From positions 371,800 to 421,521 of the forward strand of contig NZ_VDMB01000001.1 of the NCBI RefSeq assembly GCF_006175995.1: 49,722 nt of DNA, in the 5' to 3' direction. Source of the stretch: Desulfobotulus mexicanus. Lineage in GTDB: Bacteria > Desulfobacterota > Desulfobacteria > Desulfobacterales > ASO4-4. The position numbers and the translations under genes are program-made. Numbering within the stretch: the stretch's first letter is position 1; each line of letters opens with the position of its first letter. The notes beneath the pieces are model-generated. The model saw nothing but the letters and a program-made list of their open reading frames with translations, was not told the DNA's origin and made no database searches. Below, in pieces: positions 29,916 through 38,444 of the stretch.

Positions 29916-32900
29916 TTAACTTTTTCTGTCCTGACGGAGATTATCCTGGGCCGAAAGGGCCATGCTGTGATCCGGGTTCAGCTCCAGAACCAGATCATAG
30001 GCCTTAAGAGCCTTCTGCTTTTCTCCCATGGCCTCCAGGGTTTTTGCGTAGTTATAAAAGGCATCGGCATTCAGGGGGGCAATGGCCATCACCTTCTCAA
30101 AGCGGGTTGCGGCACTTGTGTATTCTCCCCGGTTGAATGCGAGGACACCCAGATTGGTAAGGGCAGATGTCATTTCAGGGTCTGTACGGAGGGCATCGGA
30201 ATAGGCTGCTTCTGCCTCACGGAAGTAGCCGTTTTCCTGAAGAAGGAGGCCCAGATGATAGTGGGCAAGGCTGTGGTCGGGTTTAAGGGTGAGAGCCGTC
30301 CGGAAGCACTGCTCCGCATCCTGCATACGGCCTGTGCGGTGGCAGGCACAGCCGAAGAGGTTCCAGAAGTCTGCATTCTCATTTTGGGTGTGCTGCAGGG
30401 GAATGAGAAGCTGGAGGGCTTCTTCAGGTTTTTCTTTGGCCAGAAGCTGTTCTGCTTGATTGGGTATGCTCTCCTCAGGGGCTTGCGCCGGTTTTTCCAT
30501 AAGCTCTTTATACATGCCAAGGTGATGCCTTGCCTGCCCGATATCTCCATGGCGTAAAAGGATCTGCCCTGCTTTCAAATGGAAAGGAGCATGCAGGGGC
30601 AGAAGTTCAAGGCCTTTACCGTAGGCTTCCAGAGCACTTGCATCCTCGCCGTTTGCCTCCAGGCTGTCACCAATGCTTTCCCAGTGCATGGCCATGTCTG
30701 CATTCAGGTCTGTGGCAGCCTGAAGGTGCTGCAGGCCTGCAGCAAACTCTTCAAGGCTGAAGCAGAGGTGCATGAGCTTGATGTGACGGGGGGCGGTTTC
30801 TTCTTTTGTCTGGGCAAGTTCCAGAAGAATACGGGCCTTTTCCGGCAGGCTGTCTTTTTCTTCCTTCTCTGCCCTTATTTCCAGGAATGTGGCAAAATCC
30901 GAAGGGGACAGGAGCTCCGGAATCATCGGGTTTTCGGAAAGCCAGTCTTCCCACAGGGCAAGGAGGGCAGGGCCCTGCTCCAGCCCCTGCTGCAGGCTGT
31001 GCAGCATCCTGCGGAAAAAGCGTTGTAAAAGAAGCGTCAGTCCGTAATGGTCCGGTGCCATGGCAAGTCCCTTCTGCAGCATGCGCAGGCTTACCCTGAT
31101 GTTGGCTGATGTTCTGAGTGCGGCAAAGTCCGTATAGGTATCTCCCCACTTTTTTCTGAATTTATCCACTTCTTTTTGCAGGGGGGGAGGATGGATTTTG
31201 GCAAAAAGACCATTGGCCTTTTCATAATCCATGTATGTGGCAGCAATTTTTCCCCTTATCAGGAGTACCTCATCCATATTTTTTTCTTCATCTGACATCT
31301 GGCCGATCACTTTACGGGCCGAAGCCAGATCGTCCGTTTCATGGAAAAACCGCAGTGCCTCCAGAAGAGAAAGTTTTTTTTCCGGATGGAAAGCGGGATT
31401 TTTTTCCATGGACTGGATGGCATTTTCCACACCGGATTTCATAATAGACAGGCCGTTCATTCTGACCCGGTTGATTTCGTTGAGTCTTTCAAGGCTGAGG
31501 CGGAGCCACTGGAGGTAAGGACCGTTTTCCGCAAGGCGGTCAATTTCCATGAGCATACGCTCGCTGGTTCGCAGGCCTTCCAGGGTAATATCATCCATAA
31601 GAGCCCATATTTTTTCCCGGTCTGCCTGTTTATGGGCTTTGTCTGCTGCCTCAATGGCCCGGCGCAGGGGGGAGGGGAGGGTGGTGAGGGCTGGATACTG
31701 TTTGCCTGCCTTTATCAATTTATCCACACCCTGCAGTGCCGACTCTCCTTCTTTTTGGCAAACCTTCAGAAGCTTTTCCAGTTTATGGATGGTTTTCAGG
31801 GTGGATTTTAACGATTTTTCGGTGCCTGCTGGTGTCTGTTTCCAGGGCACATGCTGGCTGGACTGGCTGATGATGGTCTCTGCGGAGACCTCTTTTGTGC
31901 AGAAGGCAGAGAGAATATCTTGTAAGGGCATCACTTCCGTGCCTTCAATGACAGCACCGGGCAGCGTGGCATTGATATAGTGGCCCGGATTGGCTTTGAT
32001 CATCTGTTCAAAAAAAATTTTAAAGTCGTAAAAACCCCTGTTTGTAAAGGCGGGTATACCGTTATTGGTTTGAATATTCACCCTGTCTTCTATTTTTCCG
32101 GATTCATCAAAGGAGAGAACCGTACTTTGCACATGGGTGTTTTTGCCCATGGGATAGCAGAGGTCCTGCCCCAGCAGCACAATGGGAGAGCAGCCCAGGG
32201 AAATGGCCGCAATCATGTTCATGTGGGCAACGGTGCCTGCGCCGCCGTTTTCCATACTCCCGCCCATGAGGTGGTTGATCCAGCGCTCCAGATTGGCTGT
32301 GCTGAAGGCCCAGAATATTTCTTTAAAGGGAAACTGACAGGGTACCTTGTGAGTTACAAAGGGCATGGCAATGAGGTTGATCCGATCAGCAAAAAAAGGG
32401 GCTGCGGGGGCCATTTTTTCGTAGGTGAGTTCCTGATAATCAAGCGATGTTACAAAGTCTGGAATAATGTTTCTGGAGGCAAGGGCAGGCAGAACTGTAT
32501 CCACGGCAAAGAGGACGGCACGGCCCTGAAATTTTTTTAAGGTGTCCAGCTCCTGGGTTAAGGAAGGCCCACCGGCTATGAGGATGGCAGGTACTCCCTG
32601 AAAGGCGTTGGCCAGCTCCTGCAGAAGGCGGTTTTTTTGAATAAGGGGCAGGATACTCATACGGTTTTTAAAAAAGGTGCTGCCATGGAGCATGAGGGTG
32701 CTGCCGCTCACATTCAGCTGGTTGAGGCGTTTGTAAATATCCTGACGCAGGTTTTCGTACCCATCCGGATCCATCTGAAGGGAGGGCTGGTGGGGAAGGA
32801 TGAAGGCATTTTCCAGTTTTAAAATACGGTTGGCCGGGCTTATGGCCTCTGCCATATCCTCTGGATCCGTAAGAAAAATATGGACTCTTTTATCCTTGAG

Positions 32901-33251
32901 AAGCAGGGACAGATCTTTTTGGCAGAGGGCCTGAAGAAAAACTTCCGGATGGCGCTCAAAAATAAAAAAATGAGCTATGCCGGGTCTCTGTTCCACGAGC
33001 CTGCCGGCGCCGTGCCCAAGACCCATGCCAAGGAGTATGACTGCGCCGCTTTGCTGTGGAGGCACGGTGTTAAAGTGGCTGAGGCATTCGTTACCCGGGT
33101 TTTGGACATCATGCATCCATATGTTTTTGAACTTAAAGTTTTCCGGATGCTCAGAACTTACAGGAAAGGGGGTAAGGCCCTTTAAATGGGAAAGCAGGTG
33201 GGGGTGGTGTTTTTCCACAAGGGCCATGTTGGATGCAAAAAAGGATGTCAC
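29916..33251 (-). CDS. Motility-associated (MAF, DUF115-type) glycosyltransferase fused to TPR repeats
   Basis: 1111 residues. MAF enzymes transfer nonulosonic acids such as pseudaminic acid to Ser/Thr of flagellin in the cytoplasm. The N-terminal region has the MAF domain order: GAVILLGMGLGHGAGRLVEQ, then about residues 210-235 GVPAILIAGGPSLTQELDTL, AVDTVLPALASRNIIPDFVT, and MIAAISLGCSPIVLLGQDLC. A helical middle follows, and from about residue 860 on there are five or so TPR units (MHWESIGDSLEANGEDASAL; DHSLAHYHLGLLLQENGYFR; MTSALTNLGVLAFNRGEYTS). TPRs are protein-binding and may hold the flagellin or other enzymes. It is last in the pseudaminic acid operon and directly upstream of flagellin 2. 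Confidence 0.9.
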   Translation of the reverse strand: MTSFFASNMALVEKHHPHLLSHLKGLTPFPVSSEHPENFKFKNIWMHDVQNPGNECLSHFNTVPPQQSGAVILLGMGLGHGAGRLVEQRPGIAHFFIFERHPEVFLQALCQKDLSLLLKDKRVHIFLTDPEDMAEAISPANRILKLENAFILPHQPSLQMDPDGYENLRQDIYKRLNQLNVSGSTLMLHGSTFFKNRMSILPLIQKNRLLQELANAFQGVPAILIAGGPSLTQELDTLKKFQGRAVLFAVDTVLPALASRNIIPDFVTSLDYQELTYEKMAPAAPFFADRINLIAMPFVTHKVPCQFPFKEIFWAFSTANLERWINHLMGGSMENGGAGTVAHMNMIAAISLGCSPIVLLGQDLCYPMGKNTHVQSTVLSFDESGKIEDRVNIQTNNGIPAFTNRGFYDFKIFFEQMIKANPGHYINATLPGAVIEGTEVMPLQDILSAFCTKEVSAETIISQSSQHVPWKQTPAGTEKSLKSTLKTIHKLEKLLKVCQKEGESALQGVDKLIKAGKQYPALTTLPSPLRRAIEAADKAHKQADREKIWALMDDITLEGLRTSERMLMEIDRLAENGPYLQWLRLSLERLNEINRVRMNGLSIMKSGVENAIQSMEKNPAFHPEKKLSLLEALRFFHETDDLASARKVIGQMSDEEKNMDEVLLIRGKIAATYMDYEKANGLFAKIHPPPLQKEVDKFRKKWGDTYTDFAALRTSANIRVSLRMLQKGLAMAPDHYGLTLLLQRFFRRMLHSLQQGLEQGPALLALWEDWLSENPMIPELLSPSDFATFLEIRAEKEEKDSLPEKARILLELAQTKEETAPRHIKLMHLCFSLEEFAAGLQHLQAATDLNADMAMHWESIGDSLEANGEDASALEAYGKGLELLPLHAPFHLKAGQILLRHGDIGQARHHLGMYKELMEKPAQAPEESIPNQAEQLLAKEKPEEALQLLIPLQHTQNENADFWNLFGCACHRTGRMQDAEQCFRTALTLKPDHSLAHYHLGLLLQENGYFREAEAAYSDALRTDPEMTSALTNLGVLAFNRGEYTSAATRFEKVMAIAPLNADAFYNYAKTLEAMGEKQKALKAYDLVLELNPDHSMALSAQDNLRQDRKS

Positions 33252-33271
33252 GAAAAACCTCCCGTTGGATG

Positions 33272-34327
33272 TCAGATATCAATGTCTTCCCAGGCTGCGG
33301 GAGTTCCCCTGTCTACGGATTTTTTGAGTCTTTTGCCGAAAAGTGTATTCAGATGTTTAGGTGCAAGACCGTAGCCGGGACGGATGCTCTTTATACTTTT
33401 TTCATCAAGAATATCTCCGGCCTTCATATCCTTTATATAATAGAGGGATCTGCGGAAGAGGACATTGGCCCGTTCACTGGATTTTCTGCCGTAATCCACT
33501 TTGCCTAAGGCCTGCCAGGCGGTTTTAGCGTCCCGGCAGAGTTCTTCGAGCTGGGGAGGCTCTAAGGAAAAACTGTCGTCCGGGCCTCCGCCCTTTCTGT
33601 TGAGGGTGAAATGCTTTTCGATGATGGCGGCGCCCAAGGCCACACTGGCAATGGCTGTGGTGTTGTCCAGGGTGTGATCGGAAAGCCCTGTGACCTTGCC
33701 GAAGCGGGCCATCATGTCAGGGATGGTTTTCAGGTTGTAGTCTTCGGGAGGCGCCGGATAGCCGCTGACGCAGTGCAGAAGGGCAAGTTCCGTGCAGCCC
33801 CCGTCTTCTGCGGCCTGAACGGCCTCTGCGATTTCTTCCATGTCCGCCATGCCTGTGGAAAGGATCATGGGCTTTTTGGTGGAAGCGGCATAGCGAACCA
33901 GGTTAAGATCCACGGCTTCAAAGGAGGCGATTTTATAGGCAGGCGTATTGAGGTCTTCCAGAAGATCCACGGCTGTACTGTCAAAGGGTGTGCTGAAAAT
34001 GGTGATGCCCAGCTCCTTTGCCCGGTCAAAGAGGGGGCCGTGCCAGTCCCAGGGCATCTGTGCCCACCGATAAAGCTCGTACAGGGTTTTTCCGTCCCAG
34101 AGGCCCCCTTTAATCTGAAAGTCTTCGCTATCACAATTGAGGGTGAGGGTGTCTGCCGTATAGGTCTGGAGCTTGACGGCATCTGCACCGCATTTTTTAG
34201 CGGTTTCCAAAATGGCGAGGGCCCTTTCCAGGCTGCCGTTGTGGTTGGCGGAAAGTTCGGCAACAATATAGGGTGGAGCATTGGATGATATTTCACGTTT
34301 ATTAATATTTATACAGGAGTTAATCAT
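33272..34327 (-). CDS. pseI: Pseudaminic acid synthase PseI
   Basis: 351 residues from the ATG at 34327 (GAAGGAAA upstream); the frame is open to 34351 but only with a TTG that overlaps the previous gene. PseI condenses 6-deoxy-AltdiNAc with phosphoenolpyruvate. The NeuB-type barrel starts PYIVAELSANHNGSLERALA and contains ADAVKLQTYTADTLTL, IASFEAVDLNLVRYAA and LALLHCVSGYPAPPEDYNL. The motif KHFTLNRKGGGPDDSFSLEP is that of PseI rather than NeuB. The C-terminal antifreeze-like SAF domain is present (RRSLYYIKDMKAGDILDEKS). The first dozen codons are AT-rich like the neighbouring block at 34341-37145, the rest GC-richer. Confidence 0.92.
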   Translation of the reverse strand: MINSCININKREISSNAPPYIVAELSANHNGSLERALAILETAKKCGADAVKLQTYTADTLTLNCDSEDFQIKGGLWDGKTLYELYRWAQMPWDWHGPLFDRAKELGITIFSTPFDSTAVDLLEDLNTPAYKIASFEAVDLNLVRYAASTKKPMILSTGMADMEEIAEAVQAAEDGGCTELALLHCVSGYPAPPEDYNLKTIPDMMARFGKVTGLSDHTLDNTTAIASVALGAAIIEKHFTLNRKGGGPDDSFSLEPPQLEELCRDAKTAWQALGKVDYGRKSSERANVLFRRSLYYIKDMKAGDILDEKSIKSIRPGYGLAPKHLNTLFGKRLKKSVDRGTPAAWEDIDI

Positions 34328-34340
34328 TTGATTTTTTCCT

Positions 34341-35825
34341 TCACTCGTCAAATAAGGATTCTTTATGTTCCAGCTCTGTCCATTTTTCTTTGATTAAATC
34401 GTGGTGTTGCAGGGGGGTTTTGTTTAAGGACTTTGTTAAAAGATCCTTTGCAAAATTTCTATATTCATGGCCTGCAGATGCAAGATGCCACATGTAAATC
34501 CATGTAAGATGATATATAGGCGGTAAACTCTCTGGTTTTTTTTCTTGATAGAGTTTTTCTAATGTGCTGTTTGGAAAAATGTTGAGATGAAAAACTATGG
34601 TTCTTTTAGGAGGAATGGAGCAAAGAAGATCGAAGGTTTCTTTTAGTGTTTCTTCTGTTTCGAAAGGGTTAAATCCTATTATATCATGTTGATAATTAAT
34701 CTTGTTTTCTGTCAGAAAGTTCGCTGCTAGAATTATTTGCTCATTTGATATTTTTCTATTGTAGATTTCCTTCCTGATTCTTTCGGAACCGGATTGAATG
34801 CCAAAGCTGGTTTCCTGCATCCCTGCAGCACATAGTTTTTCAAGAATCGACATCGATTGAAAACGGACTTCAATGTTACAGAAAAAGGGCAAGCTGATTT
34901 CTTTTATATATAAAGCCAGAAATGTATCCAGCCATTTTTCAGATGATGAAAAAATTGAATCCATAAATCGAATATACTTTAAATTGTATTTTTTCTTACG
35001 CTCTCGTAATTCTTCTATGACATTTTCTGGATTCCTTACGCGAATTCGTGGAAAAGTTATATTTCCATAATCTTTATATAAGTTTGTCCATTGACCTGCC
35101 ATACAATAAGTACAATTTGAAGAACAGCCCCTGCTTGCAAAAATATCATACCAAGTTGTTTTGCGTATTAATGACTGATCTGAGATCACTTGATCATCTT
35201 CAATATAAAAAGAGTTTTCATCATCCCAGTCGGGGAAAGGAAGTTCATTCAAGTTTTTTAAGGGAGGATGTAAGGGGTTTATTATTAATTCTTTTTGGTT
35301 GTTGATATATGCTATATTGTTAAGATGTTTTATTTCTTCATAATGGTTGTCGTCATAGGAGTTGGCTAGATCAAGGAGCGTTTTTTCACCCTCTCCAAAA
35401 CATACATAATCAAAAATTTCTGCAAACTCTTTTGTAAGAAGAGAAGGGCCATAACCTCCTGCAATAAGAAGTGATTTTGGAGATTTCTTGCGTATTTTTT
35501 CTGTCATGTCAGAGTTCATATCCAGCCAGAATGTTCTTGTGCTAAGTCCAATAATGTCTGGTTTTTGGGATGCAATGGTGTCGATTAGCAGATTCAGTTC
35601 TGTTTCTGTATAAGGATTTGTATCATATCCATTGGCATAAATTTGGCCGGGTAAATAATGAAGATACATTATGGTCTTTAAATTTTCTTCTTTGACAGGT
35701 GCAGCAGAATGTGTTTTGAAAAAGATCATTGTTACATGATGGCCATTCTTTTTTAAATGACTACTCAGAGCCCGCATTCCAAGACATATTACATCATAAC
35801 AGGTAAAAAGTACTATTTTGGCCAT
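34341..35825 (-). CDS. B12-binding-type radical SAM protein in the glycan operon
   Basis: 494 residues. The N-terminal 140 residues have a cobalamin-binding-like Rossmann domain (MAKIVLFTCYDVICLGMRAL, SSHLKKNGHHVTMIFF, PKSLLIAGGYGPSLL). The radical SAM core begins at about residue 230 with YDIFASRGCSSNCTYCMAGQ, which holds the CxxxCxxC cluster motif, and continues with LKYIRFMDSIFSSSEKWLDT and TSFGIQSGSERIRKEIYNRK. Enzymes of this class often methylate unreactive carbons or rearrange sugars; the substrate here is unknown. Position between pse genes suggests a modified nonulosonic acid or flagellin residue. Codons are AT-rich, unlike the flanking genes. Confidence 0.85.
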   Translation of the reverse strand: MAKIVLFTCYDVICLGMRALSSHLKKNGHHVTMIFFKTHSAAPVKEENLKTIMYLHYLPGQIYANGYDTNPYTETELNLLIDTIASQKPDIIGLSTRTFWLDMNSDMTEKIRKKSPKSLLIAGGYGPSLLTKEFAEIFDYVCFGEGEKTLLDLANSYDDNHYEEIKHLNNIAYINNQKELIINPLHPPLKNLNELPFPDWDDENSFYIEDDQVISDQSLIRKTTWYDIFASRGCSSNCTYCMAGQWTNLYKDYGNITFPRIRVRNPENVIEELRERKKKYNLKYIRFMDSIFSSSEKWLDTFLALYIKEISLPFFCNIEVRFQSMSILEKLCAAGMQETSFGIQSGSERIRKEIYNRKISNEQIILAANFLTENKINYQHDIIGFNPFETEETLKETFDLLCSIPPKRTIVFHLNIFPNSTLEKLYQEKKPESLPPIYHLTWIYMWHLASAGHEYRNFAKDLLTKSLNKTPLQHHDLIKEKWTELEHKESLFDE

Positions 35826-35852
35826 TTTTATTCTCCAATATGTTTTGCTTGT

Positions 35853-36629
35853 TTAGTTTGTTTTTTCCCAAATCCAAAGTTTTCCTTGCCCTAATTCTCC
35901 TATGGGGGGAAGAATGAGGCCAAGCTTATTGACCAATGCATCATATTGGGGTTGTTGGCCTTCCTGCATGGCCAGCCATGCATTGACTACACGGCTGATG
36001 ATATAATATGTTGAGCTATAATGTTCTAAATCAATAAGTTTTACATTCTCGATATGAAGAGATGCAATTTCTTTGTTGTATAGATAACGATTATGCCAAG
36101 GAGGTGTAATAGGGGGCAGTTGGCACAGCCCTCTTAATTGATTGATTTCATCCAAGCCTTCCTGGCTGTTTTCACACATTAAATAGCGGCCACCAGGTTT
36201 AAGAAGGCCTGTAATATCTTTTATTGCTTTGGCTTGGCTGGGCCAGTCAGGAAGATTTATTAAAGCTCTTTCTGTATAGGCAATATCATAGTTTGCATTT
36301 AACAGGGGGAGTTTTCTCATGTCTGCAACTTGAAAGTTTATGTTGCCTTTCAACGTTGTATTTTTTGCAGTCAGCTTAGCCTCCTCGATCATTTTCTCAG
36401 AAAAGTCAAAAGCATCAATTTGGATATTAAAATTTTTTGCAAATTCAATGGCCGTTATTCCATTGCCACACCCGATTTCGAGTATTTTTTGTCCAGTTTG
36501 AATATGCTTTTTCAGTGTGTTTATTTCAAGTTGTTTTGCAATATAATCATTTGATCCAGCCTGTTGTTTCAGGGGTGCACGATCATTCCAGAATTTGTGG
36601 ATATTATTTTCATAGTTTTCTTGGGCCAT
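35853..36629 (-). CDS. Class I SAM-dependent methyltransferase
   Basis: 258 residues. Motif I is ILEIGCGNGITAIEFAKNF (about residues 49-67), followed by the acidic strand IDAFDFSEKMIEEAKL, motif II-like FQVADMRKLPLLNANYDIAY, and LLKPGGRYLMCENSQEGLDE. The N-terminus (HKFWNDRAPLKQQAGSNDYI) is shared by several sugar and polyketide methyltransferases. The substrate is unknown; context favours the activated sugar or glycan. It lies in the AT-rich block with the radical SAM gene, suggesting the two came together. Confidence 0.82.
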   Translation of the reverse strand: MAQENYENNIHKFWNDRAPLKQQAGSNDYIAKQLEINTLKKHIQTGQKILEIGCGNGITAIEFAKNFNIQIDAFDFSEKMIEEAKLTAKNTTLKGNINFQVADMRKLPLLNANYDIAYTERALINLPDWPSQAKAIKDITGLLKPGGRYLMCENSQEGLDEINQLRGLCQLPPITPPWHNRYLYNKEIASLHIENVKLIDLEHYSSTYYIISRVVNAWLAMQEGQQPQYDALVNKLGLILPPIGELGQGKLWIWEKTN

Positions 36630-36673
36630 TGGCTGTGTTCTCCTTAGATATTTTTTTTAATATTCGTTTCAGC

Positions 36674-37762
36674 TTATTGTGTTGTAAGTAGCTTATGTAT
36701 GTTTTTTATTTTAATTGTATTTATTAGTTTTGAGCAGTTGTCGCTAAGTTTTTTTAGGATATCTGGTGATTTTTTAAGATTTTGTATTGTTTTAGGAATA
36801 GAATGAATTCCAGAATAATTGTTTGGGACAATTATTGCGGACTGCTCAGCTTTCATTTTCTGAGCGATTGTTTTTTGATTAGCTGCTATGCATAAGACTA
36901 AGCTTGGAAGACCCATAAAGCATCTTTCCCAAGTTGTGCTGCCTGCTGCGCCGATAGCTAAATCGCTTTCAGTCATAAGCTTGGCCATACATGGGGTGTC
37001 TGTGTGTAGATGTACAGGGCAGTGAAAATTCACTATTTGTTGTTGGATCAAACTCAGGTGTGGGGCCAAGCTGTTCAGAACGATATCAATTTCTATATTT
37101 TTAATAAATGTTGCTTGGCTTAGAATCTGAAGAATATTCCCTGTTATGTTATCTGTATCCATGCCACCCATGGTGATGAGGATACGACGGAGGACGGGGT
37201 TTGCACGTCTTTTCAGGCTTTCCGGGCGCATCCGGATGAATTCTTCCCGCAGAAGGACATAGTCTGTTCCTAGCAGCAGGATGCAATTAGCTGGCACGAG
37301 GTGTATATAGTCTCGACTTTCCGGTTCTCTTCCGGAATCGAGAAGGATGTCACAGTCGTGGTATCTGTCCGCCAGATCATCCAGCACAAAAAGTTTTTCC
37401 GTATAGGGCCTGATCTCTTTTTCCCAGCGGATGTCGATGCCATAATGATCCACAACTACCCAGTCCGGCTGAATTTTTTTGAGTAAAGAAAGGCTTTGGG
37501 CAGCGTCGTCTTTCCATGATCCTCCGAGCCAGTGTGCATGGACGGGATCACCCGGCTCCGGGCTTTCTTTTGCGGGAGAAAGGTAAAACACAGGAAATCC
37601 ATGGCTTATGATTTTTTCTATGAGATGACCTGTGTGGGTCTTGCAGAGAAAATGGCAGTTCGCACCTCTGGCTTTGAGGGCCTGGGCCAAGGTCAGGCAG
37701 CGCATGACATGGCCGGTGCCAATGGTTAAGGATGCGTCGGTTCTGAAAACAATAGTGGTCAT
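36674..37762 (-). CDS. pseG: UDP-sugar hydrolase PseG (mosaic gene)
   Basis: 362 residues from the ATG at 37762; a longer frame to 37801 would start at TTG and overlap the neighbour. PseG removes UDP from UDP-6-deoxy-AltdiNAc before the PseI step. The glycosyltransferase-B fold starts with IVFRTDASLTIGTGHVMRCL, giving the GxGHxxR motif, and includes PDWVVVDHYGIDIRWEKEIR. Later landmarks are RRILITMGGMDTDNITGNIL, ESDLAIGAAGSTTWERCFMG and GLPSLVLCIAANQKTIAQKM. The 5' part has ordinary composition, whereas the last 150 or so codons are strongly AT-rich, with the change near 37145; the reading frame is unbroken. Confidence 0.9.
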   Translation of the reverse strand: MTTIVFRTDASLTIGTGHVMRCLTLAQALKARGANCHFLCKTHTGHLIEKIISHGFPVFYLSPAKESPEPGDPVHAHWLGGSWKDDAAQSLSLLKKIQPDWVVVDHYGIDIRWEKEIRPYTEKLFVLDDLADRYHDCDILLDSGREPESRDYIHLVPANCILLLGTDYVLLREEFIRMRPESLKRRANPVLRRILITMGGMDTDNITGNILQILSQATFIKNIEIDIVLNSLAPHLSLIQQQIVNFHCPVHLHTDTPCMAKLMTESDLAIGAAGSTTWERCFMGLPSLVLCIAANQKTIAQKMKAEQSAIIVPNNYSGIHSIPKTIQNLKKSPDILKKLSDNCSKLINTIKIKNIHKLLTTQ

Positions 37763-37787
37763 GAAATTGCTTTTTTTTAAAAAAATG

Positions 37788-38426
37788 TCAGGGCTTTTCA
37801 AAAAGCCACCAGTTGAGGTTGTCGAATATCGGAAATTCCCTTTGCCAGAGAAAACCGTAATTTACAACTTTGAGAAAGGGATAGCGATCCAGATAGAATG
37901 CGCCAAAGTCCCTTTTGAAGAGAAGATCAGACTGATTGTGATAGGGTTTTTCTTCGGGTTCATGGGAAAAATATTCGCTGCAAAGGATGTATCTTGCGGA
38001 AACCCGGACGATTTCATCGGTAATGCGGCCCAGATCTTCGGGAGCAACATGGATGAGAACACCATTGGTAAAAACAAGATCCATGGAGGCATCCGCAGGG
38101 GGCAGAGAGAATCCGTCACAGTTCCAGGCTTTTTTTAACTGAATGGGGGCCTCAAGAAGTTTTGCATAGGCTTTGGAGTTGGGTTCTACGGCATGGAGGC
38201 TGACCCTGCCCTGGAACAGGGCATCAATAAAGTGCAGGTTAAGGCCGATGTTGCTGCCCACCTCAAGGATGGACTGTAAGGTCAGGTCACCAATCATACG
38301 ACGGAAAGCTTCCATACCCACAGGCATTTTCCAGTCTTCCAGATCATTGCGGTGAATATAGTCATTACCAAAATCAGAAACCCATTTTTCAAGCTGAGGG
38401 TTTTTTTTGTCCATATCCGTTGTCAT
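37788..38426 (-). CDS. Pseudaminic acid biosynthesis-associated methylase
   Basis: 212 residues, ATG with AAGGA upstream. It matches the small methyltransferase type often coded in pse clusters: EKWVSDFGNDYIHRNDL near the start, motif I SILEVGSNIGLNLHFIDALF, then LHAVEPNSKAYAKL, SMDLVFTNGVLIHVAPEDLG and SARYILCSEYFSHEPEEKPY. The family name is from the TIGR03587 group as I remember it. It probably methylates a pseudaminic acid derivative or precursor; the position modified is not known. Confidence 0.82.
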   Translation of the reverse strand: MTTDMDKKNPQLEKWVSDFGNDYIHRNDLEDWKMPVGMEAFRRMIGDLTLQSILEVGSNIGLNLHFIDALFQGRVSLHAVEPNSKAYAKLLEAPIQLKKAWNCDGFSLPPADASMDLVFTNGVLIHVAPEDLGRITDEIVRVSARYILCSEYFSHEPEEKPYHNQSDLLFKRDFGAFYLDRYPFLKVVNYGFLWQREFPIFDNLNWWLFEKP

Positions 38427-38444
38427 GAAGTTTCCTTATCCCTT

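Larger units (their letters stand above)
34280..37145. other. AT-rich block inside the pseudaminic acid operon
   Basis: Base composition falls sharply from about 34280 to about 37145, covering the 5' end of pseI, the radical SAM gene, a methyltransferase gene and the 3' half of pseG. By hand count, 36661-36720 has 14 G/C in 60 bases and 35041-35100 has 20 in 60, while 37201-37260 has 32 in 60. All genes stay in frame and in operon order. No transposase, terminal repeat or tRNA is seen, so replacement by homologous recombination in the flanking genes is the simplest explanation. Confidence 0.75.

Noticed and set aside
34280-37145. AT-rich block as an insertion sequence or genomic island with its own integrase
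   Set aside because: No transposase, integrase, terminal inverted repeat or target duplication is visible; genes remain in operon order.
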